Source: Candidatus Galloscillospira excrementavium (GTDB lineage Bacteria; Bacillota; Clostridia; Oscillospirales; Oscillospiraceae). Taken from it: 11,660 nt of DNA. Position 1 is the first letter of the stretch; every line of letters starts with the position of its first letter. The stretch lies in NCBI GenBank assembly GCA_018711785.1, contig DVHW01000199.1:1-11660 (forward strand), given 5' to 3'. The notes beneath the pieces are model-generated. The model saw only the letters and a list, made by a program, of their open reading frames with translations, was not told the DNA's origin and searched no databases. A program made the position numbers and the translations under genes. Positions 5,871-11,660 of this stretch are shown piece after piece.

Positions 5871-6911
5871 TCATACGTTCTGGGAAATGTAGATGAGCAG
5901 GTCGGTGTACAGGTGCTCCGAGGCGGGCCGGGTACCAAAGACCAACAGGTCATACAGAGCCTGGAGGGGAGCCGAGCCCTGGACATCAGGCTGCTGGGAG
6001 ACCGTGGCCGAGATGATCCCCTCCCGGAGCATCTCCCGCTGGGCGGGGATGAGATCATTGGTGATGATGACCAGGGGGCGGTCCCCGGCGGCCTCCCGTG
6101 CGGCCCGGCAGACCGAGAAGTCCCCCAGGTTGACCAGGTACAGGGCGGCGAGGTCGGGGTGGCGGCGGAGCAGATCCTCTACTGCGGAGAAATCAGAGCC
6201 GCGGAAGAAGGCCGGCGCGCCGCCGTCGGCCAGCGTGAGGCCGGGATAGGAGGCCCGGAGCTCCTGAGTGAAGCCCCCCATGCGGTGGGTGAAGCTGGGG
6301 GAGTCAAAGCCGTCGAAGGGGCTGTCGAAGGAGGCCACGCCCACCTTGCCGTACCCACCAGTGCACAGGGCGGCGAGCCCGGCGGCTACCCGTCCGGAGC
6401 GCACGTAGTCGCAGCCCACATAGCACATCCGGGGAACAAAGTCCCCGTCCACATTGAAGAACACCGTGGGCACGCCCCGCCCGTGCATCCGCTCCATGAA
6501 ATCCACAAAGGGCTTGACGCGGAAGGGAAGGGTGACGATGCCGTCGGGGCGGCTCTCCTCCACCTCCAGAAACAGCCGCTCCAGATAGGTCTGGTCCAGG
6601 TGGCGGATGAGATAGAAGTCCACTGTCACCCCAAGCTCCCGCAGGTCGGCGGCCTTGTCCCGGGCGGCGTGGAGGATGTCCAGGAAGAAGACGAACTCCG
6701 GCCCGTGGAGGATGAGAAAGGCGATGCGCAGCTTTTTCTTCCGGGCGGCCAGCATCTGGCCGGCCTGGTCCGGGTGATAGCCCAGCTCGTCCATCAGGGC
6801 GCGGACCCTGGCCTCGGTCTCCGGCTTCACGCCGGGACGGCCGTTGAGCACCCGGTCCACCGTGCCCCGGGAGACCCCGGCCCGGCGGGCGATCTCTTTG
6901 ATGGTGACCAT
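5871..6911 (-). CDS. LacI-family transcriptional regulator
   Basis: This 346-residue DNA-binding regulator has an N-terminal LacI helix-turn-helix (residues 2-48: TIKEIARRAGVSRGTVDRVLNG, then ARVRALMDELGYHP), a hinge helix (about 49-58, PDQAGQMLAA) and a periplasmic-binding-protein-like sensor domain for the rest. The recognition helix reads SRGTVDRVLN instead of the commoner SxxTVSRVLN, a variant seen in a subgroup with sugar-binding sensor domains of the Peripla_BP_4 kind. The start has AAGGAG nine bases upstream. It is the last gene of a three-gene operon, 22 bp after the GtrA gene and downstream of a GH3 glycosidase, so autoregulation of glycoside use in response to a sugar is the natural inference. 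The effector is unknown. Confidence 0.92.
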   Translation of the reverse strand: MVTIKEIARRAGVSRGTVDRVLNGRPGVKPETEARVRALMDELGYHPDQAGQMLAARKKKLRIAFLILHGPEFVFFLDILHAARDKAADLRELGVTVDFYLIRHLDQTYLERLFLEVEESRPDGIVTLPFRVKPFVDFMERMHGRGVPTVFFNVDGDFVPRMCYVGCDYVRSGRVAAGLAALCTGGYGKVGVASFDSPFDGFDSPSFTHRMGGFTQELRASYPGLTLADGGAPAFFRGSDFSAVEDLLRRHPDLAALYLVNLGDFSVCRAAREAAGDRPLVIITNDLIPAQREMLREGIISATVSQQPDVQGSAPLQALYDLLVFGTRPASEHLYTDLLIYISQNV

Positions 6912-6933
6912 ATGCGTTTCGCTCCTTTCCCCC

Positions 6934-7512
6934 TCAGGCCTGTTTCGCCTCGGGAAAGATGATCTTGTTCACAAAGAAGAAGATGACCATGGAAATACCG
7001 CCGTTGAGCACCACCGTGCCGATGTTGTAGATGAAGTCGGGCACGAACAGGCCGGCTACCGCCACCCAGACGCAGTTGATGGAGTTGACGATGCAGTTGA
7101 TGACGATGAAAGCCACCACATACCAGGCGATCTGCCAGGCCAGGTTCCCCTTGCTGCGGAAGACGAAGTTGCGCTGGATGGGGAAGTTGATGACCTCGCC
7201 GATGACCATGGCGATCATGTAGGCGCAGAAATACCCCAGGCCGCCGTGGGCCGCGTCGTAGCCGAAGATGTTCCACTGGAAGGTCTCCCCAAAGAGGGTC
7301 ACCGGGATGCCGGGCCAGCCGAAGTCCACATTGGACAGGCTCTGGAAGGCCAGGGGGAGGAACTGGAGAATGAAGTACTTGAGCACCGTCACCAGGTTGC
7401 TGACGATGACGAACAGCCCGCCCTCTCGGATCCACTTGGCTGCCTTGGGGTGGGTCCCGGCAAAATGGTCCCACCAGCCGGCAAGTCCGGCCTGATTCGC
7501 TTTGACTGCCAT
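6934..7512 (-). CDS. GtrA-like family membrane protein
   Basis: The 192-residue product belongs to the GtrA-like family, small membrane proteins linked to movement of lipid-linked sugars or to polysaccharide synthesis. About four membrane segments are visible (roughly 31-55, 92-110, 124-156, 160-186). The family hallmark is the polar signature after segment two, EVINFPIQRNFVFRSKGN. It is longer than usual (many are 120-150 residues) because of a ~30-residue cytoplasmic start and a long loop between segments one and two (about 56-91) rich in aromatic residues and glycine. GGAAGGAG precedes the ATG by nine bases. The ATG starts one base after the end of the GH3 gene, so translation is probably coupled. 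Its part in a glycosidase operon is not obvious. Confidence 0.85.
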   Translation of the reverse strand: MAVKANQAGLAGWWDHFAGTHPKAAKWIREGGLFVIVSNLVTVLKYFILQFLPLAFQSLSNVDFGWPGIPVTLFGETFQWNIFGYDAAHGGLGYFCAYMIAMVIGEVINFPIQRNFVFRSKGNLAWQIAWYVVAFIVINCIVNSINCVWVAVAGLFVPDFIYNIGTVVLNGGISMVIFFFVNKIIFPEAKQA

Positions 7513-7513
7513 G

Positions 7514-9964
7514 TCAACTCTCTCCTTCCGTCGCGCCGGCCTGGGCCAGGGCCCGGGCGGTCTCTTTCTCTGCCCTGTTCTTGCGGAAAAATCCCCCGAT
7601 GAGGTGACCCACTCCCCGGAAGAAGTGGCCGTTGAAGATCTCCAGCAGGGCCTCGGCCATGGGCATATCCACCATGCCGCCCATCATCTTGGCCACTCCC
7701 CGGAAGGTCAGGTTGAAGCGGAACAGGGCGTCCAGGTCGGGCTTGCCCTTGGCCTCCCCGGCCTCCACCTGGCCCTTGAAGATGCGGTAGACCAGCCGGC
7801 CCACCCAGCTCTTGGCGTAGAACAGCTGGGAGAAGGTGTCGTTCATGTCCAGGGGGGCGGAGCGGTCCCACTTGGCGGGGGGGATGGGGCGGCCCAGCAG
7901 CTGCTCGAACTCCTGGTCTCCCACCTGGGTGACCTTGCAGGAATAGTAGCTGGGGAGCTTCTCCCGATCGTAGGGGATGGCCGCGCCGGTGCCCGCCACC
8001 TCCACCTGGGCGGTGAGGGGCAGGTCCCGGGAGGAGGAGCCCACGTAGACCTGATAGGCGCCCCCCTCCACCTCCCACTGGTGGGTGAGGATGTTGAAGT
8101 AGCGGAAGGCCTTGTCGTCCAGGGGGATGGAGATGGTGCGGCTCTCCCCGGGCTGGAGCAGGACCTTCTGGAAGCCCTTGAGCTCCGCCGCCGGGCGGAA
8201 GAGGGCGCTGTCCTGCTTGCCGATGTACACCTGGGCCACCTCGGAGCCGGCCACGGCGCCGGTGTTGGTGAGGGTGAAGGTGACCGCGTGCTCGTTGGCG
8301 GTCAAATCGGAGTAGGCAAAGGTGGTGTAGCTCAGGCCGAAGCCGAAGGGGAAGCGGACCGGTACGCCGGCGGTGTTATAATACCGGTAGCCGATGAAGG
8401 GACCCTCCCGGTACTCGGCGGTGCGCTCCCGGCCGGGGTAGTAGGCGGCGCTGGGCACGTCGGCATAGGTCCTGGCCCAGGTCTCGGCCAGCTTGCCCGA
8501 GGGGTTGACCTTGCCCACGATGGCGTCTGCCATGGCGCCAGCCCCGGCCTGGCCGGAGAGGTAGCCGTGGAGCACGGCCCTGCAGGAGTCCAGCCAGGGC
8601 AGCTCCACCGGGGAGCCGCCGCACAGCACCACTACAATATTGGGGTTGACGGCCGCCACGGCCTGGAGCAGCTCCCCCTGACAGGAGCGCAGGGCCATGT
8701 CGGAGCGGTCCTGGCCCTCGGTCTCGGCCAGCTCGTCCAGGCCCAGGTACATCAGCACCACGTCAGCCCGCTTGGCCAGGATGCAGGCGGCAGAGGTGCC
8801 CTTCTGATCCTCCCCGCCGTGGCGGAGGAAGCCGCTCTCGTAGCCCACCACCTCCAGCCCGGCGGCCTTCAGGCAGTCCAGGGGAGTGTCCACCCTGGTG
8901 GGGTTGACGGTGCTGGAGCCGGCGCCCTGGAAGCGGGGCGTGGCCGCGAAGTCGCCAATGACCGCCACCTTGGTGCCCTGGGCGAGGGGGAGTATGCCCC
9001 CCTCGTTCTTCAGCAGGACGATGGTGCTCTCGGCGGCCCTGCGGGCAAAGGCGTGGTGGGCCTCCACGTTGAACTCGGCGGGGGCGCCGTCTGGGATGAC
9101 CACGTCGAAGAGGACGGAGAGGTACTCGTCCAGCCGCTGGTCCAGCAGCGCCTCGGAGAGCCTGCCCTCCCGGACCGCCGCCGCCACCTCCCGGTCGCTG
9201 CTGCCGCCGGTGGCGGGCATCTCCAGGTGGGTGCCCGCCGCAAGGCCCTCCACCCGGTCGTTGCCCCCGCCCCAGTCGGTAACCGTGAAGCCCACAAAGC
9301 CCCACTCGTCCAACAGAATGTCCCGGAGCAGCTGCCGGCTGTCGCTGGCGTAGGTGCCGTTGATGCGGTTGTAGGCGGACATGATGCACTTGGGGCGGCC
9401 CTCCTTCACGGCGATCTCAAAGCCGGTGAGGTAGACCTCCCGCAGGGTCCGCTCGTCCAGCACGCTGTCCGAGTGGAGGCGGAGCAGCTCCTGGCTGTTG
9501 ACGGCATAGTGCTTGGGGCAGGCCGACACCCCCTTGGACTGGATGCCCCGGATGTAGGCGGCGGCCATCTTGCCCGCCAGATAGGGGTCCTCGGAGAAAT
9601 ACTCGAAGTTCCGGCCGCACAGGGGAGACCGCTTCATGTTCAGGCCGGGCCCCAGCAGGACGCTGATGCGCTGGGCCACGCACTCCTCCCCCAGGTGCCG
9701 CCCCAGCTCCTCCCCCAGCTCCGGGTCCCAGGAGTTGGCCATGGTGGCCGCCGTGGGGTAGCAGGTGGCGGGGAGAGAGGCGTTGAGCCCCAGATGGTCC
9801 GCCGCACCCGCCTGCTTGCGCAGGCCGTGAGGTCCGTCCGAGAGGAACACGGACGGCACGCCCAGCCGCTTAATGTCCTGCGAGGTAAACTGGGTCTTGC
9901 CGCTGAGAAGAGAGCACTTTTCCTCCAGAGTCATTCTGGAGATGAGATCTTGGTACTTTAACAC
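7514..9964 (-). CDS. Glycoside hydrolase family 3 (beta-glucosidase-type), cytoplasmic, with long C-terminal tail
   Basis: This 816-residue enzyme should hydrolyse beta-linked sugars from the non-reducing end; the exact sugar is uncertain. It has no signal peptide. The GH3 N-terminal barrel carries SDGPHG, GRNFEYFSEDP, the KHY motif (151-153) and the nucleophile Asp230 in FTVTDWGG. The C-terminal alpha/beta domain includes AETEGQDR (413-420), which probably holds the acid/base Glu. A fibronectin-III-like domain follows (PFGFGLSYTTF to QVYVGSSSRD). Beyond it lies an additional tail of about 159 residues that I cannot assign. The start is GTG at 9964, because GGAGG lies eight bases upstream; the longer frame from 10057 would begin inside the promoter region. 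It is the first gene of the operon with GtrA and LacI. Confidence 0.9.
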   Translation of the reverse strand: MLKYQDLISRMTLEEKCSLLSGKTQFTSQDIKRLGVPSVFLSDGPHGLRKQAGAADHLGLNASLPATCYPTAATMANSWDPELGEELGRHLGEECVAQRISVLLGPGLNMKRSPLCGRNFEYFSEDPYLAGKMAAAYIRGIQSKGVSACPKHYAVNSQELLRLHSDSVLDERTLREVYLTGFEIAVKEGRPKCIMSAYNRINGTYASDSRQLLRDILLDEWGFVGFTVTDWGGGNDRVEGLAAGTHLEMPATGGSSDREVAAAVREGRLSEALLDQRLDEYLSVLFDVVIPDGAPAEFNVEAHHAFARRAAESTIVLLKNEGGILPLAQGTKVAVIGDFAATPRFQGAGSSTVNPTRVDTPLDCLKAAGLEVVGYESGFLRHGGEDQKGTSAACILAKRADVVLMYLGLDELAETEGQDRSDMALRSCQGELLQAVAAVNPNIVVVLCGGSPVELPWLDSCRAVLHGYLSGQAGAGAMADAIVGKVNPSGKLAETWARTYADVPSAAYYPGRERTAEYREGPFIGYRYYNTAGVPVRFPFGFGLSYTTFAYSDLTANEHAVTFTLTNTGAVAGSEVAQVYIGKQDSALFRPAAELKGFQKVLLQPGESRTISIPLDDKAFRYFNILTHQWEVEGGAYQVYVGSSSRDLPLTAQVEVAGTGAAIPYDREKLPSYYSCKVTQVGDQEFEQLLGRPIPPAKWDRSAPLDMNDTFSQLFYAKSWVGRLVYRIFKGQVEAGEAKGKPDLDALFRFNLTFRGVAKMMGGMVDMPMAEALLEIFNGHFFRGVGHLIGGFFRKNRAEKETARALAQAGATEGES

Positions 9965-10015
9965 CGTTGACGCCTCCATCCGCTTGCTGTGTGCCCGTTC
10001 ACAATATCTAAGGAG

Positions 10016-10024
10016 AGTATAGCA
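10016..10024 (-). promoter_or_regulatory. Candidate extended -10 promoter of the GH3 operon
   Basis: The minus strand shows TGCTATACT: -10 hexamer TATACT at 10016-10021 with an upstream TG at 10023-10024. The position 17 bases further upstream (10039-10044) reads TACCCA, a poor -35, so the promoter may depend on the extended -10 or on an activator. Transcription would start near 10009, giving a leader of about 45 bases. Confidence 0.5.
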
Positions 10025-10046
10025 CAACCGGTGGGGAATGGGTAGG

Positions 10047-10059
10047 GTTTGACGCAAAC
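10047..10059. promoter_or_regulatory. Candidate LacI-type operator palindrome
   Basis: GTTTGACGCAAAC has perfect 5-base arms around three bases. It lies just upstream of the -35 position of the putative GH3 promoter. LacI-family operators are short palindromes with a central CG or C-G step, which fits only partly here. Binding by the regulator at 5871-6911 is an inference. Confidence 0.3.
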
Positions 10060-10160
10060 TGCCTGTTTTTCAGCGTAAGTTGCACCGGCGGGCCCAAAAG
10101 GAGAAGGTCGGAGCCCTTTTTTCCCGGCATCAGGGGACCTTCGGACCCCGAGCATTAAAC

Positions 10161-10198
10161 AGCCGTGGGGCGCCCGCGTTCGCAGGCGCCCCACGGCT
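10161..10198 (-). terminator. Hairpin terminator after the PIG-V-like gene
   Basis: Fourteen-base perfect arms (AGCCGTGGGGCGCC at 10161-10174, complement at 10185-10198) enclose a ten-base loop. On the minus strand it is followed by GTTTAAT, a short T-run. It sits 19 bases after the stop codon of the glycosyltransferase gene. A smaller imperfect hairpin with a CTTCGG tip lies beyond it around 10132-10150. Confidence 0.7.
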
Positions 10199-10217
10199 CC
10201 CTGACCCGTTCTGTTCC

Positions 10218-11594
10218 CTACCACACCTGCCAGCGCATGACGAAGGCGTAGAGATAGAGCAGGTACAAAAGGCCGCTCACCAGGGAGACCAGGGCGTCCA
10301 CGGCGGGTCTCCGGGTCAGCCGGGCCAGGGACAGGGGCAGCGGGATGAGGGCGATGAGATACCGGGGCGCGCTTAAGAGCCACGTGGCCCCGATGGCCAC
10401 CACAAAGTAGGCCAGATACCAGGCGGTATAGCTAGGCCGCAGCTTTTTCACCGCCAGGAGCATGACGATCAGGCTGGAGAAGGTAGCCAGCAGGTTGGGC
10501 AGCCACAGCCCCAGCAGGTTGTGGAGGTTGTTCCCCCAGCACTGGATGGCCAGGTCGGTCTGATAGGCCGCGGTGTTGAAAAACCACCCCAGCTGCTGGC
10601 TCCAGTGGAGCCGCTGGTACTCCATAAACTGGAACGGATTCCCCGCCACCAGGTAGTTGACCCAGCAGTAAATCCCGAACCCGGCGGGGATGAGCAGCAG
10701 CGCCGCCCCCCGCCCGGCCAGCCGGCCGGGGGAGATGGGCCGCTCCCGTCGGCGGACGGCCCGGGAGACCAGTTCAAAGAACAGCGGCACCAGGAGGGTG
10801 AGCCCCAGGGAGCGGGTAAAGGCGGCCAGCCCGCCAAGGGCGCAGCCCAGGGTCCACCGCTCTGTCCGGGCGCAGTAGAGGCAGGCGGCGCACAGGAGGA
10901 GAAAGAGACTCTCGCTCATGGGGGCGGCGAAGAAAAAGCCCCCGGGGAGCAGGCAGAACCAGCGCACCGCCCGCAGCGCGTCGCCGTGGGGACAGTCCAG
11001 CCAGAACAGGCGGTAGAGCACGCACCCCGCGCCGGCGAAGGAGAGGGCCGAGACCAGCATACCGGAGTAGAGCAGGTTCCCCACCAGCAGGTCCACCAGC
11101 CGGACGGCCAGGGGGTAGCCCGGGAGGAACACCAGCTGCACCAGCCGGTCCCACTCCCCCTCCGACAGGTACCAGTCCCGGGCGATGTCCAGATAGTGCC
11201 CGCTGTCCGTGCAGGTCCAGAAGGACAGCCCTTCCACAAAGGAGCCCTGGTACCCGGCCCGGCGGCGGAGCAGGTACACCGCCAGCACCACCGCCGCCTC
11301 CACCAGCAGCAGGGACAGGAATATCTTCCCCTCTATGTACCGTGGTTCCGATTTACCCCCCGAGATGGGGAGGGCCGCCTGCCCGGCCCGCTCCCGCCGC
11401 CAGAAGGCCAGCCACTCCGGCACAAACCGCAGGCAGACCGCCGCGAAGAGCCCGGCGCTGCACAGCGCGGCGGCGAGGCCAGGACCGCTGACCTCCTTGC
11501 TCCGGTACCAGACGAGAAATACAGCAGTCAGGACCGCCAGACCCCCGGCGGAGAGCCAGAACTCCCCCCGCCGCCAGAACGGATGCTGCTTCAT
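10218..11594 (-). CDS. PIG-V-like polytopic mannosyl/glycosyltransferase (GT-C fold)
   Basis: The 458-residue product is a multi-pass membrane protein of the GT-C class, most like bacterial PIG-V-type mannosyltransferases that use a lipid-phosphate sugar donor on the outer face of the membrane. Marks of the family are TDSGHYLDIA (129-138) in the first outer loop, FLPGYP (156-161), APMSESLF (224-231), TRSLGL (260-265) and SAPRYL (408-413). About ten to twelve membrane segments are visible. A basic cytoplasmic loop (66-90, FWRRERAGQ onward) separates the first two segments from the rest. The start ATG has GGGGGA about nine bases upstream. The gene stands alone here, with a terminator behind it and an unresolved leader in front. 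The acceptor, lipid, protein or glycan, is unknown. Confidence 0.8.
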   Translation of the reverse strand: MKQHPFWRRGEFWLSAGGLAVLTAVFLVWYRSKEVSGPGLAAALCSAGLFAAVCLRFVPEWLAFWRRERAGQAALPISGGKSEPRYIEGKIFLSLLLVEAAVVLAVYLLRRRAGYQGSFVEGLSFWTCTDSGHYLDIARDWYLSEGEWDRLVQLVFLPGYPLAVRLVDLLVGNLLYSGMLVSALSFAGAGCVLYRLFWLDCPHGDALRAVRWFCLLPGGFFFAAPMSESLFLLLCAACLYCARTERWTLGCALGGLAAFTRSLGLTLLVPLFFELVSRAVRRRERPISPGRLAGRGAALLLIPAGFGIYCWVNYLVAGNPFQFMEYQRLHWSQQLGWFFNTAAYQTDLAIQCWGNNLHNLLGLWLPNLLATFSSLIVMLLAVKKLRPSYTAWYLAYFVVAIGATWLLSAPRYLIALIPLPLSLARLTRRPAVDALVSLVSGLLYLLYLYAFVMRWQVW

Positions 11595-11606
11595 ACTTTA
11601 TCTTCC

Positions 11607-11655
11607 CCCTATGCGCCGGGCCGGGCGGCCCGTGTTCTCTGTTCTGAGCATAGGG
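11607..11655. repeat. Inverted repeat in the leader of the PIG-V-like gene
   Basis: CCCTATGC at 11607-11614 is the exact complement of GCATAGGG at 11648-11655. Between them lies a GC-rich stretch (11615-11631) that can itself fold. The downstream arm includes bases of the ribosome-binding region of the gene starting at 11594. The window ends five bases later, so the upstream context is missing. Confidence 0.45.
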
Positions 11656-11660
11656 CAGGC

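Noticed and set aside
5725..5874. Longer ThrE_1 start at 5874
   Set aside because: It would place the start inside the preceding operon's terminator region and read through a consensus TATAAT promoter; the extra residues are Cys/Pro/Arg rich and unlike the family.
5865..6962. A 365-codon plus-strand frame opposite the LacI gene, and similar ones at 857-1795, 2362-3228, 3406-4149 and 6844-7602
   Set aside because: Each lies over a convincing minus-strand gene and shows the same low-complexity antisense composition, with no suitable ribosome site noted.
7502..9961. An 819-codon open frame on the plus strand opposite nearly the entire GH3 gene
   Set aside because: Its composition (Gly, Val, His, Gln, Leu rich, no domain) is what GC-biased third positions of the sense gene give in antisense. 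The minus strand has clear GH3 motifs, so this is a shadow.
9980..10057. Upstream ATG starts for the GH3 gene (9979 and the frame from 10057)
   Set aside because: Neither has a ribosome site close in front, and the longer one covers the candidate promoter; the GTG at 9964 has GGAGG eight bases away.

Overview
The window looks like chromosomal DNA from a high-GC, low-G+C-lineage-type Firmicute of the gut Oscillospiraceae kind (Flavonifractor/Lawsonibacter-like). I infer this from Gram-positive Shine-Dalgarno sequences (AAGGAG, GGAGG), GTG and TTG starts, an lgt-type lipoprotein, SGNH and DUF4358 secreted proteins, and strong GC bias at third codon positions that produces long antisense shadow frames. 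No phage, transposase, tRNA, rRNA or CRISPR signal was found. Nine genes are supported, one of them cut by the window edge.

Region 1 (1-907): the 3' end of obgE on the plus strand, followed by a hairpin-rich spacer and a perfect 18-bp hairpin that ends convergent transcription from both sides. Region 2 (908-4056, minus strand): a probable four-gene operon in the order HAD nucleotidase (YjjG-like), anchored SGNH esterase, DUF4358 lipoprotein, second anchored SGNH esterase. The last three make an extracytoplasmic module built from two SGNH paralogues on Pro/Thr/Glu-rich stalks flanking a DUF4358 lipoprotein. Region 3 (4057-4478): a 422-bp gene-free spacer filled with an unusual repeat. A core of about 40 bp occurs three times at 133-139 bp spacing, with a different stem-loop between successive cores.

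Region 4 (4479-5870, minus): a split ThrE-type threonine/serine exporter (ThrE_1 then ThrE_2), with a consensus extended -10 promoter in front. Region 5 (5871-9964, minus): a tightly packed operon of a cytoplasmic family 3 glycosidase with a long C-terminal tail, a GtrA-like membrane protein, and a LacI-family regulator ending in a strong terminator. A palindrome near the putative promoter could be the regulator's operator. Region 6 (10161-11660, minus): a PIG-V-like polytopic glycosyltransferase with its own terminator.

The least explained items are the structured repeat at 4166-4477, the SGNH/DUF4358/SGNH module, and the GH3/GtrA/LacI operon with the uncharacterised GH3 tail. All functional calls rest on motifs read by eye; no database search was possible.
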